Source: Pseudomonadota bacterium
GTDB lineage: Bacteria > Pseudomonadota > Alphaproteobacteria > Sphingomonadales > Sphingomonadaceae
DNA: 64,000 nt
Direction: 5' to 3'
NCBI GenBank assembly: GCA_023424095.1
Contig: JAFAEG010000030.1
Span: 1 to 64,000, forward strand
This document shows positions 52,801 through 61,015 of the stretch, piece by piece. The notes beneath the pieces are model-generated. The model saw nothing but the letters and a program-made list of their open reading frames with translations. It ran no database searches and was not told the DNA's origin. Each line of letters opens with the position of its first letter. Within the stretch, counting starts at the first letter, position 1. Position numbers and translations under genes: made by a program.

Positions 52801-53238
52801 CTACGTCAGGTCCGGCTCGACCCAGCCCAACCGGGCCTCGCGCGAGAACAGCTTTTCCTTCGAATAGAACCGGAGCGGCCAATCGCGCCGCCCCTCCTCC
52901 GCCTGCAGCAAGGCGTTGACCCGTTCGCAAAGCCCCTTCCCCGTGCTTCCGGCGAGCGCTGCGCGGGCGGCGCGGATCGACACCTGGGTGATGGTTTCGT
53001 GATAGCCCTCGCTGTCGCTGTTCACGCCGCCGACGCTCTCATTGTAGCGGCGAATGAGGTCCGGCAGGTCGCGTTCCGGCACGATGTCGGGGCGCTCCAG
53101 GATGAGCCAGGCGCAGGCGACGAGATGGGCTTCGTGCGTCCATTCGGCGCGCGGCAGGCTGCGCGCGAGCATGCCCTCGCCGACGTGGCGCACGGCCGCG
53201 TCGTCGGCGAACAGGCGGACGGGATGATCGGTCATCAT
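52801..53238 (-). CDS. conserved hypothetical protein
   Basis: A 145-residue soluble protein with no domain I can name. It is mostly helical, with a WTHEAHLVACAWLILE segment and a RRYNESVGGVNSDSEGYHETITQ segment that look like a conserved active-site-like pair of histidines. The tandem ATG at 53238 and 53235 follows GAAGGATATCC. It lies between the PqqD gene (26 bases from its start) and the pckA terminator, so it may be the first gene of the PqqD transcript. Its role in the locus, if any, is unknown. Confidence 0.65.
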   Translation of the reverse strand: MMTDHPVRLFADDAAVRHVGEGMLARSLPRAEWTHEAHLVACAWLILERPDIVPERDLPDLIRRYNESVGGVNSDSEGYHETITQVSIRAARAALAGSTGKGLCERVNALLQAEEGRRDWPLRFYSKEKLFSREARLGWVEPDLT

Positions 53239-53254
53239 CGGATATCCTTCGGGC

Positions 53255-53291
53255 AAAAGAAAAGGGGCGCGCCGGTCGCCCGGCACACCCC
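53255..53291 (-). terminator. intrinsic terminator of pckA
   Basis: On the minus strand a stem GGGGTGTGCCGG / CCGGCGCGCCCC (plus arms 53264-53275 and 53280-53291, two G-U pairs) with a 4-base loop is followed by TTTTCTTTT. It starts 24 bases after the pckA stop and ends just before the next leftward gene, so pckA should be transcribed alone. Confidence 0.85.
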
Positions 53292-53314
53292 TGTTTCAGG
53301 CAGAATGACAGGCG

Positions 53315-54961
53315 TCAGGCGGCCGGCATTACCGGCCGATTTTCGGCTTGCGCTTGTTGGCCGGCCGCCGGGGCGGAATCGCGGACGCTCTGATCGACAT
53401 GCGCCAGGAACTTGGCGAAATTGTCGTTGAACAGTCCAACGAGCTTCTCGGCGGTCGCGTCATATTCGCCCTTGTCGGCCCAGGTGTCGCGCGGGTTCAG
53501 GATCGCGCTGTCGACCCCCGCCACCGCCTGCGGCACTTCGAAACCGAAATAGGGATCCTTGACGAATTCGGCCTGGTTCAGGCTGCCGTCGAGCGCGGCG
53601 TTCAAGAGCGCACGGGTCGCCTTGATCGGCATGCGGCTGCCGACGCCATATTTGCCGCCGGTCCAGCCGGTGTTGACCAGCCAGCAGGTGACATTGCCCT
53701 TGGCGATCCGCTCCTTGAGGAGGTTGCCGTAGACCGACGGGTGACGCGGCATGAAGGCAGCGCCGAAGCAGGTCGAGAAGGTCGCTTCCGGCTCGGTCAC
53801 GCCGATCTCCGTGCCCGCGACCTTGGCGGTGTAGCCCGACAGGAAGTGGTACATGGCCTGATCGGCGGTCAGCCGCGCGATCGGCGGCATCACGCCGAAG
53901 GCGTCGGCGGTCAGGAAGATGATGTTCTTCGGGACGGGCCCAAGATTCTTCTCGCTCGAATTAGGGATGAATTCGATCGGGTAAGCGCCACGGCTATTCT
54001 CCGCGAGCGTCGCATCGTCGAGGTCGAGCTCACGCGTGACCGGATCGATCACGACATTCTCGAGCACGGTGCCGAAGCGCTTGGTGGTCGCGTAGATTTC
54101 CGGCTCGCTGTCCGCGCTCAGGCGGATCATCTTGGCGTAGCAGCCGCCTTCGAAATTGAAGACCGCGGTGTCCGACCAGCCATGCTCGTCGTCGCCGATC
54201 AGGGTGCGGCTCGCATCGGCGGAGAGCGTCGTCTTGCCGGTGCCCGACAGTCCAAAGAAGACGGCGGTGTCGCCATTCGGGCCGATATTGGCCGAGCAGT
54301 GCATCGGCATGATGCCGTCGACCGGGAGCAGATAGTTGAGCAGGCCAAAGACCGACTTCTTCATCTCGCCGGCATACATGGTGCCGCCGATCAGGATCAG
54401 CTTCTCGGTCAGATTGACCGCGATCACCGTCTCCGAACGGGTGCCGTGGCGCGCGGGATCGGCGCGGAAGCTCGGCAGGTCGATGATGGTGAATTCGGGC
54501 GTGAAGCCGGCCAGCTCGCTCGCTTCCGGGCGAACCAGCAGGGTGCGGATGAAGAGGTTGTGCCAGGCCAGCTCGTTGATCACGCGGACGCGGACGCGAT
54601 GCTCGGGCTGCGACCCGCCATAAAGATCGGCGGCATACAGCTCCGGCTTTTCGCCGAGCGCGGCCACGAAGTCGGCCTTCAGCGCGGCGAAATGCTCCGG
54701 CGACATGCTGGCATTATTGTCCCACCAGACATTGTCCTCGGTGGTCGCGTCGCGGACGATGAACTTGTCCTTCGCCGAACGGCCGGTGTGTTTGCCGGTC
54801 TTCACCACCAGCGGACCGTCCTTGGCGAGAATTCCCTCGCCCCGGCTCACCGCCTGCTCGACCAGCTGGGCGGTGCCCAGATTCCAGTTGAGCTTCGCAC
54901 CGGTCGAGATGCCCTGATCGGAAAGGCCGAAGGCCGGCTCGCGAGTCGCCACCACAATCAT
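53315..54961 (-). CDS. pckA: phosphoenolpyruvate carboxykinase (ATP)
   Basis: A 548-residue cytosolic enzyme that converts oxaloacetate to phosphoenolpyruvate, the key step of gluconeogenesis. It has the kinase-1a loop FFGLSGTGKTTLS, the metal site GDDEHGW, the adenine-binding RTGGKY-like WTGGKYGVG and the early KTGKHTGRSAKDKF. The ATG at 54961 is a little close to its GGAG (1 base), so one of two GTG codons just downstream (54955, 54952) may be the true start. It is divergent from chvI, a common alphaproteobacterial arrangement. Confidence 0.95.
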   Translation of the reverse strand: MIVVATREPAFGLSDQGISTGAKLNWNLGTAQLVEQAVSRGEGILAKDGPLVVKTGKHTGRSAKDKFIVRDATTEDNVWWDNNASMSPEHFAALKADFVAALGEKPELYAADLYGGSQPEHRVRVRVINELAWHNLFIRTLLVRPEASELAGFTPEFTIIDLPSFRADPARHGTRSETVIAVNLTEKLILIGGTMYAGEMKKSVFGLLNYLLPVDGIMPMHCSANIGPNGDTAVFFGLSGTGKTTLSADASRTLIGDDEHGWSDTAVFNFEGGCYAKMIRLSADSEPEIYATTKRFGTVLENVVIDPVTRELDLDDATLAENSRGAYPIEFIPNSSEKNLGPVPKNIIFLTADAFGVMPPIARLTADQAMYHFLSGYTAKVAGTEIGVTEPEATFSTCFGAAFMPRHPSVYGNLLKERIAKGNVTCWLVNTGWTGGKYGVGSRMPIKATRALLNAALDGSLNQAEFVKDPYFGFEVPQAVAGVDSAILNPRDTWADKGEYDATAEKLVGLFNDNFAKFLAHVDQSVRDSAPAAGQQAQAENRPVMPAA

Positions 54962-55112
54962 TCTCCAATAAGAAATGAGGCGCGGGGCGTCCCCGCCCGC
55001 GCCCCGATACCGCGACCGCATATAAGGAGCAGTCCGGCGCGGTCAAAGGGTAGCTTAAAACCGGGCGCTTGGCTACATCCCGACCCGAAACAAGAGGGTG
55101 AAGAGCGCGCGA

Positions 55113-55820
55113 ATGGCGATCACGATTGCGCTGGTTGACGATGACCGCAACATCCTGACGTCGCTGTCGGTGGCTCTGCAGTCGGAGGGTTTTGCGACCC
55201 GCGTCTATACGGACGGCGAAACGGCGCTGAAGGCGCTGACCGAAAATCCAGCGGATCTGGCCGTGCTGGATGTGAAGATGCCGCGCATGGACGGGATGGA
55301 ATTGCTGCGCCGGCTGCGCGAACGCAGCGCGCTCCCGGTGATCTTTCTCACCTCCAAAGATGACGAGCTGGACGAGGCGCTCGGCCTCGCCATGGGCGCC
55401 GACGATTATATCGCCAAGCCATTCTCCCAGCGCCTGTTGATCGCCCGCATCCGCGCCGTGCTTCGGCGGGCGGAGATGCGCGCCATTCCGGTCGGCGAGG
55501 AAGCGGCGGGCGAAGCGGAGGAACTGGTCCGCGGCCGCCTGTCGATGGATCCCGCCCGCCACCGGGTGCGCTGGGACGGCAAGGAAGTGGCGCTCACCGT
55601 CACCGAATTCATGATCCTGGAAGCGCTCGCGCAGCGCCCGGGCATGGTGAAGAATCGCAACCAATTGATGGATGTCGCTTATTCCGACGACATCTATGTC
55701 GACGACCGCACGATCGACAGCCACATCAAGCGGATGCGCCGCAAGTTCCGCGTGGCCGACCCGGAGTTCAAGGGGATCGAGACGCTCTACGGCATCGGGT
55801 ACCGCTTTGGCGAAGAGTGA
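55113..55820 (+). CDS. chvI: response regulator ChvI
   Basis: A 235-residue OmpR-type regulator. The receiver domain has ALVDDDRNI, the phosphorylatable Asp in AVLDVKMPRMDG, and TSKDDE/AKPF switch residues. The winged-helix DNA-binding domain closes the protein (RTIDSHIKRMRRKFR). ChvG-ChvI senses acid, envelope or host signals and in many alphaproteobacteria controls central carbon metabolism including pckA. ATG at 55113 has GAGGGTGAAGAG upstream; an in-frame GTG lies at 55098. First gene of the operon. Confidence 0.94.
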   Translation: MAITIALVDDDRNILTSLSVALQSEGFATRVYTDGETALKALTENPADLAVLDVKMPRMDGMELLRRLRERSALPVIFLTSKDDELDEALGLAMGADDYIAKPFSQRLLIARIRAVLRRAEMRAIPVGEEAAGEAEELVRGRLSMDPARHRVRWDGKEVALTVTEFMILEALAQRPGMVKNRNQLMDVAYSDDIYVDDRTIDSHIKRMRRKFRVADPEFKGIETLYGIGYRFGEE

Positions 55821-57354
55821 CGAGCGCGACTTTTCCCTGGGCTGGACGCGCCGCGTCGCGATCCGGCACCGCATTCTCGCGGTCAATATCTTCGCCCTGC
55901 TGATCCTCGCCGGGCTGATCTTCTATCTCGACGGCTTTCGCACCCGCCTGACCGAGGCGCAGCTGCTGCAGGCGCGGACCGAGGCGACGATGGTCGCCCG
56001 CGCGCTCGATGCGGCCGCGCCGGAGAACCGCGCCGCCTTGCTGCTGCGCATGGGCCAGGATGCGGGCGCACGGCTGCGCGTCTACCAGGCGGACGGCACA
56101 AGGCTGGCCGACAGTTGGGACGGCGCGCCTCCGACCTACGAAATGCGCGATCCCGAGGAGGAGCCGCTGCTGCGGCAAGTCGGGCTGGTGATCGACAATA
56201 TCTTCGACACCGTGGTCGGCGCGTCGCAGCCGCCGCCGCTCGACCCGACGGCGGAAGACCGGCTCGCCACCTGGCCCGAGGCGCAGGCGGCGCTCACCCG
56301 CGGCGAGACGGTCACGGAATTGCGCCGCGCCCCGGAAGGCACCGCCTTCGTTTCCGCGGCGGCGCGGATCGAAGGCTCGGGCGACGTCCTGCTGCTGACC
56401 GTCAACGCGCGGGAGATCCGGCGCGTGGTGCGTTCGGAGCGGCTGGCTTTGGCCATCATCTTCCTGGTGACCCTGATCCTCTCGGTACTCGTGTCGCGCT
56501 ATCTGGCCCGCACCATCGCCCGCCCGCTGCGCCGCCTGGCGATGGCAGCGCACCGGGTCAGGCTCGGCCGCGCCCGCGAAGTCGATGTGCCGCGCTTGCC
56601 GGGAAGACGCGACGAAATCGGCCTGCTTGCGCGCGCGCTGCACGACATGACCCATTCGCTGCGCGGCCGAATCGACGCGACCGAGGCCTTCGCCGCGGAC
56701 GTGACGCACGAACTGAAGAACCCCCTCGCCTCGCTGCGCTCGGCCGTCGACAGCCTGGAGCGGACCAAGGACCCGGCCACCCAGAAACAATTGCTCGATA
56801 TCGTCCGTCATGACGTCAACCGACTGGACCGGCTGGTGGTGGAGATTGCCGAAACCTCGCGGGTCGATGCCGAACTCTCCCGCGCCCGCTTCGAACCGGT
56901 CGATATCGGCGCGCTGATCGCCTCCATGGTTCCCGCCTGGCAGGACCAGGGCGTGGTCCCCGTGCGGATCGATTATGCACCGCCACGCGAAGCCGTGGTC
57001 GCGGCGGGCGAGGAATCCCGGCTGGCGCGGATGATCGGCAATCTGGTCGACAATGCTATCTCCTTCTCCCCGGCCGGCGGCACGGTCCGCATTCGCGTCC
57101 TGCGCGAGGAGCGCGAGGTCGTCGTGACGGTGGAGGACGAAGGCCCCGGCGTGCCCGAGGAGATGCGCGCCGCCATCTTCAATCGCTTCCACAGCGACCG
57201 GCCAGAAGAGGAGTTCGGGCGCCATTCCGGCCTGGGCCTCGCCATCGCCCGGGCGATCGCCGAAGGACATGGCGGCGGCATCAGCGTCGGCGACCGGCCG
57301 GACGGGCTGGCCGGCGCCTGGTTCGAGGCGCGCATTCCGCTGGTCCAGTCGTGA
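55807..57354 (+). CDS. chvG: sensor histidine kinase ChvG
   Basis: A 515-residue membrane kinase. The first helix (RILAVNIFALLILAGLIFYL) is near residue 25-40; a periplasmic domain follows, a second helix (LALAIIFLVTLILSVLVSRY) about residue 210-230, then HAMP, the HisKA acceptor ADVTHELKNPLASLRS and the HATPase boxes VEDEGPGVP and HSGLGLAIARAIAE. The only start that fits the homologous N-terminus is a TTG at 55807, which overlaps chvI by 14 bases; the longer ATG frame at 55672 would read through chvI. Its stop overlaps the hprK start. Confidence 0.93.
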   Translation: MAKSDERDFSLGWTRRVAIRHRILAVNIFALLILAGLIFYLDGFRTRLTEAQLLQARTEATMVARALDAAAPENRAALLLRMGQDAGARLRVYQADGTRLADSWDGAPPTYEMRDPEEEPLLRQVGLVIDNIFDTVVGASQPPPLDPTAEDRLATWPEAQAALTRGETVTELRRAPEGTAFVSAAARIEGSGDVLLLTVNAREIRRVVRSERLALAIIFLVTLILSVLVSRYLARTIARPLRRLAMAAHRVRLGRAREVDVPRLPGRRDEIGLLARALHDMTHSLRGRIDATEAFAADVTHELKNPLASLRSAVDSLERTKDPATQKQLLDIVRHDVNRLDRLVVEIAETSRVDAELSRARFEPVDIGALIASMVPAWQDQGVVPVRIDYAPPREAVVAAGEESRLARMIGNLVDNAISFSPAGGTVRIRVLREEREVVVTVEDEGPGVPEEMRAAIFNRFHSDRPEEEFGRHSGLGLAIARAIAEGHGGGISVGDRPDGLAGAWFEARIPLVQS

Positions 57355-57788
57355 GTGACGATGGCCCGATCCACGCCGGCTGCGTCGCGATCGGCGGACG
57401 CGGCATCCTGATCCTCGGCCCGTCGGGCGCCGGCAAATCCGACCTCGCCATTCGCCTCATCGATCGCGGCGCCATGCTGGTGAGCGACGATTACACGCAG
57501 CTGCGAGTGGACGACGGCCAGCTCATCGCTTCGCCTCCCACGACCATAAAGGGAAAGATCGAGCTGCGCGGCGTGGGGATCGTCGAGCGGGAGAATCTGG
57601 CCGAGGCGCCGGTCGCGCTGGCGATCGACCTTGGCTCGCAGCCGCAGCGCCTGCCCGAACCGGCAAGCGGGACATGGCTGGGACAGACTGTCCCGCTCGT
57701 CGCCCTCAACGGCCTTGAGCCGTCAGCGCCGATCAAGGTAGAAGCGGCGCTCGCCTTGCATGGACTGATCCTGCCTTGCCGAATGTAG
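57351..57788 (+). CDS. hprK: HPr kinase (short alphaproteobacterial form)
   Basis: A 145-residue kinase, only the C-terminal catalytic domain of the Gram-positive HPr kinase. The P-loop is ILGPSGAGKSDLAIRL and SDDYTQ is the conserved acidic motif after it. It lacks the N-terminal regulatory domain, which is normal for this group. It phosphorylates a serine of HPr, linking the Ntr-type PTS to ChvG-ChvI. It starts with GTG at 57351 within the ChvG stop. Its last 13 bases overlap the RapZ gene. Confidence 0.92.
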   Translation: MSDDGPIHAGCVAIGGRGILILGPSGAGKSDLAIRLIDRGAMLVSDDYTQLRVDDGQLIASPPTTIKGKIELRGVGIVERENLAEAPVALAIDLGSQPQRLPEPASGTWLGQTVPLVALNGLEPSAPIKVEAALALHGLILPCRM

Positions 57789-58726
57789 CGGAACCCAAAC
57801 GCGTGCTCCTCGTCACCGGCCTGTCCGGGGCCGGCAAGTCGACGGCGCTGAACACGCTCGAGGATATCGGCTGGGAGGTAATCGAAAACATCCCATTGTC
57901 GCTGCTCAGCCGTCTGCTGGCGACCCCTGCCCCGGCTGGCAGTACCGAAGACCGGCCGATCGCCATCGGTCTGGACAGCCGCACCCGCGGCTTCGACGCG
58001 CAGAAGATCGTTGGCCAGACAAAGGCGCTCACCGAAGAGCGGGGCTATCAGATCGAAACGCTCTTTCTGGAATGCTCCGGCGCCGAATTGCAGCGCCGTT
58101 ACTCGGAAACCCGCCGCCGCCATCCTCTGGCCACCGATCGTCCGGCCATGGACGGGATCTCCGCCGAGCGCGAGATGATGGCGACGTTGCGGCGTTGGGC
58201 CGACCATGTCATCGACACGACCGACACCGACACGAACGGCTTGCGCCAGCAGATTCGCCGGCGGTTCGGGGAAGCGCATGCGCCGACGCTGAGCATCCAG
58301 TCGTTCGGCTTCGCGCGCGGTTTGCCCCGCAATGCCGACCTCGTGTTCGACATGCGCTTCCTTCAGAACCCGCATTGGCAGGTCGATCTGCGGCCGCTGA
58401 CTGGTCTCGACGAGCCGGTCGCGCGGCACGTCGCGGCCGATCCCGCTTATGCCGACGCGGTCGGCAAGATCGAGGATCTGCTGATCACCCTGCTCCCGCG
58501 TTATCGGGCCGAGGGGAAATCCTATGTCACCGTGGCGTTCGGCTGCACCGGCGGACGGCATCGTTCGGTCCACGTCGCTCAACGCGTCGCGGCACGGTTG
58601 CGCGACGCCGGATTTTCGCCCACGGTCGAACATCGCGATCTCGCCCTGCCGTCACGTGACGATGTGGAGGGCGGGTCTGGGCGGCCGACAGGGGAAACGG
58701 CCAGGGCGGCAATCCAAGGTGTTTGA
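57776..58726 (+). CDS. rapZ: RNase adapter / nucleotide-binding protein RapZ
   Basis: A 316-residue protein. The N-terminal P-loop reads LLVTGLSGAGKSTALNTLED and Walker B-like segments follow; the C-terminal domain has VAFGCTGGRHRSVHVAQRVA, the RapZ hallmark, which binds small RNAs or a metabolite in E. coli. The starting codon is TTG at 57776, overlapping hprK; no in-frame ATG precedes the P-loop. The final part, beyond residue 295, is a short Gly/Arg-rich extension. Confidence 0.93.
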   Translation: MPNVAEPKRVLLVTGLSGAGKSTALNTLEDIGWEVIENIPLSLLSRLLATPAPAGSTEDRPIAIGLDSRTRGFDAQKIVGQTKALTEERGYQIETLFLECSGAELQRRYSETRRRHPLATDRPAMDGISAEREMMATLRRWADHVIDTTDTDTNGLRQQIRRRFGEAHAPTLSIQSFGFARGLPRNADLVFDMRFLQNPHWQVDLRPLTGLDEPVARHVAADPAYADAVGKIEDLLITLLPRYRAEGKSYVTVAFGCTGGRHRSVHVAQRVAARLRDAGFSPTVEHRDLALPSRDDVEGGSGRPTGETARAAIQGV

Positions 58727-59134
58727 ATGATCGGGTTGGTGTTGGTGACGCACGGCGCGCTTGCGCGTGAATTCATCGTTGCGATGGAACATGTGGTGGG
58801 GCCGCAGGATCGGATCGTGCCGGTCTGCATCGGCCCCGACGACGACATGGAAGAGAAACGCGAGGATATCGCCAAGGCGATCGCCGAGGTCGATGACGGC
58901 AATGGCGTCATCATCCTGACCGATCTGTTCGGCGGCACGCCGTCGAACCTCGCCATCAGCCTGATGAAGAGCGAGGATATCGAGGTGATTGCCGGCATCA
59001 ACCTGCCGATGCTGATCCGACTGGAAGGCGCGCGCAAGACGATGGACGTCCGCGCCGCCGTCGCCGCGGCGCGGGAGGCCGGACGGAAATATATCTCCGT
59101 CGCCTCCGAAGTGCTCGGGGAGTCAGCCGTTTGA
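58727..59134 (+). CDS. PTS EIIA (mannose-type fold) component
   Basis: A 135-residue EIIA of the PTS-Ntr branch (ManX-like). It begins MIGLVLVTHGALAREFI, with His9 as the phosphate-accepting residue, and keeps the ILTDLFGGTPSN loop of the EIIA-Man fold. Without a sugar permease beside it, it should act as a regulator that receives phosphate from HPr. It starts 0 bases after the rapZ stop and overlaps the HPr start by 4 bases. Confidence 0.94.
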   Translation: MIGLVLVTHGALAREFIVAMEHVVGPQDRIVPVCIGPDDDMEEKREDIAKAIAEVDDGNGVIILTDLFGGTPSNLAISLMKSEDIEVIAGINLPMLIRLEGARKTMDVRAAVAAAREAGRKYISVASEVLGESAV

Positions 59135-59403
59135 GCGGGGTCAGCCGCACCGTCGCGGTGACCAACAAGCGCGGCCTGCATGCGCGGGCCAGCGCGAAGT
59201 TCGTCACCCTGGCTGCCTCGCTGCCGGCGACGGTCGAGGTGGAGAAGGACGGCGCCAAGGTGGTCGGCACCTCGATCATGGGCCTGATGATGCTGGGCGC
59301 GGCAATGGGCGACACGATCACGATCAGCGCCTCGGGCGAAGGCGCCGACGCGGCCGTGGCGGCGCTGAGCGAGCTGGTCGAAGCCCGCTTCCACGAGGAA
59401 TAG
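59131..59403 (+). CDS. HPr phosphocarrier protein
   Basis: A 90-residue phosphocarrier. The active histidine is in KRGLHARASAKFV (His17) and the serine that HprK phosphorylates is in VGTSIMGLMML (Ser48). It passes phosphate to the EIIA and is part of the nitrogen-type PTS. It starts with TTG at 59131, overlapping the stop of the EIIA gene. Enzyme I (ptsP) is not in the window. Confidence 0.94.
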   Translation: MSGVSRTVAVTNKRGLHARASAKFVTLAASLPATVEVEKDGAKVVGTSIMGLMMLGAAMGDTITISASGEGADAAVAALSELVEARFHEE

Positions 59404-59410
59404 AGCCGCC

Positions 59411-60214
59411 GTGCCGCGGCAGATCACCGCTTTTTCCAACCCGCTGGTCAAGCAGGTCCGGGGCCTTCGCGAGAAGAAGAACCGGCGCGCGGACGGGCAG
59501 TTCGTCGCCGAGGGGCTGCGCATCCTGACCGAGGCGCGGGAGATGGGCCGGCTGCCGCAGATCCTGTTCTTTGCCGAAGGCACGCGCCATCCCCTGCTCG
59601 ACGCCCTGATCGCGGCGACCGAAGCCGCCGGCGGCGACGTGGTCGAGACCAATGCCGACATCCTCGGCAAGCTGACGTCGAAGGACAATCCGCAGACTGC
59701 GGTGGGCGTCTATCCCCTGCCCGCCACCGATCTGGCCGGGATCGACCGCGCCGCCGCGCCATTGTGGATCGTCGCCCAGGCCCTGCGCGATCCGGGCAAT
59801 ATCGGCACGATCCTGCGTACCGGCGATGCGGTCGGCGCGGGCGGGCTGATCCTGATCGACGATTGCGCCGATCCCTTCTCCCTGGAGTCGGTCCGCGCCT
59901 CGATGGGGGCGATCTTTACGCAAGCGATTGCAGCGGCGCGTTGGGACGACTTCCTGCTCTGGCTTCGGTCGGGTCCCGCCCAATTGCTCGGCACCAGCCT
60001 CCAGACCGAGATCGACTATCAGGCGCCGGCTTATGCCAAGCCCTGTTTCATCCTGGTCGGCAACGAGCAGGCCGGATTGCCGGAGGCTTACGAAGCCGAG
60101 TGCGATCTGCTGGTGAAGATGCCGATGGCCGGCAAGGCCGACAGCCTCAACGCGGCGGTGGCGACGGCGGTGATGGCCTATGAGGTCATCAATCAATGGC
60201 GGCGTGCGGCCTAG
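59411..60214 (+). CDS. SpoU-family RNA methyltransferase (TrmH/RlmB-like)
   Basis: A 267-residue SPOUT methyltransferase that 2'-O-methylates RNA ribose. The substrate-binding N-terminal domain (RADGQFVAEGLRILTEAREM) is followed by the knot motifs: 1 (LRDPGNIGTILRTGDAVGAGG), 2 (ILVGNEQAGLP) and 3 (MPMAGKADSLNAAVATAVMAYE), shown here as separate short blocks. It starts with GTG at 59411, 7 bases after the HPr stop. Target nucleotide unknown. Confidence 0.93.
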   Translation: MPRQITAFSNPLVKQVRGLREKKNRRADGQFVAEGLRILTEAREMGRLPQILFFAEGTRHPLLDALIAATEAAGGDVVETNADILGKLTSKDNPQTAVGVYPLPATDLAGIDRAAAPLWIVAQALRDPGNIGTILRTGDAVGAGGLILIDDCADPFSLESVRASMGAIFTQAIAAARWDDFLLWLRSGPAQLLGTSLQTEIDYQAPAYAKPCFILVGNEQAGLPEAYEAECDLLVKMPMAGKADSLNAAVATAVMAYEVINQWRRAA

Positions 60215-60277
60215 GCCGGAATAGCACTGGCTGGAACGGCGAGCGCTTGCCGTGCATTGTCGCCAGGGAGGTGAGCC

Positions 60278-61009
60278 ATGAATGCATTTGTCCGATCGCG
60301 TGCCATTGCGGGCGCAGCGACATCCCTTCTGCTGCTGTCGATTCCCGGCTGCGCCTACCCACCCAATGGAGGCCCGACGCCGCCGGCGGCCGAGTCCGGG
60401 CCCAGCCATTATCGCGCGCTCGGCACCGAGCCGTTCTGGGCGGTGGCGATCCGGGACGGGCGGATGGTCTACCAGGATCCGGAAATGCAGCCGCTGACGG
60501 TGACGGATTTCCGCTATCGGAGGACGGCGACCGGCCATCGCTATGAGAGCGCGCGGCTTACGCTGGACATTGCGCGGGGAGAGTGCAGCGACGGCATGAG
60601 CGAGAACACCTATCCCGATACGGTCCGGGTCACGATCGACGGGCGCGCGATGGAGGGCTGCGGCGGCGCCCTGACCCCGCCCGAGGCGCTGGCCGGAAGC
60701 CAATGGCGGATCGTCGACATCAATGGCGAGGACGTGTCGGGCCAGGAGAATTACAGCCTCTCCTTCGATGGCGCGCGGCTGAGCGGCCGGGCCGGCTGCA
60801 ACAGCCTGAGCGGACCGTATCAGGCGCAAGACATGCGGCTCGCCGCAGGGGCGATTGCCGCAACGCGGATGGCCTGCCCGGGGCCGCGCATGCAGCATGA
60901 GCGCTTCGTGCTCGACCTGCTGCGCAACCCGGTGAGCGTGTGGATGGACGGCGACGCGCTGACCCTGTCGGGCGAGACCGGCTTCATCCGGCTGCGGCGG
61001 ACCAGCTGA
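60278..61009 (+). CDS. META-domain lipoprotein
   Basis: A 243-residue lipoprotein. The signal peptide ends at a lipobox (LSIPGC, Cys25) so it is an outer- or inner-membrane lipoprotein. Residues about 45-130 form a COG3650-like domain (EPFWAVAIRDGRMVYQD...CSDGMSENTYPD). Residues about 137-240 form a META domain (LAGSQWRIVDINGEDVSG; GRAGCNSLSGPY; MACPGPRMQHERFVLDLL). It is preceded by GGGAGGTGAGCC. META-domain proteins such as HslJ respond to stress; the exact role is unknown. Confidence 0.88.
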   Translation: MNAFVRSRAIAGAATSLLLLSIPGCAYPPNGGPTPPAAESGPSHYRALGTEPFWAVAIRDGRMVYQDPEMQPLTVTDFRYRRTATGHRYESARLTLDIARGECSDGMSENTYPDTVRVTIDGRAMEGCGGALTPPEALAGSQWRIVDINGEDVSGQENYSLSFDGARLSGRAGCNSLSGPYQAQDMRLAAGAIAATRMACPGPRMQHERFVLDLLRNPVSVWMDGDALTLSGETGFIRLRRTS

Positions 61010-61015
61010 GGCGAC

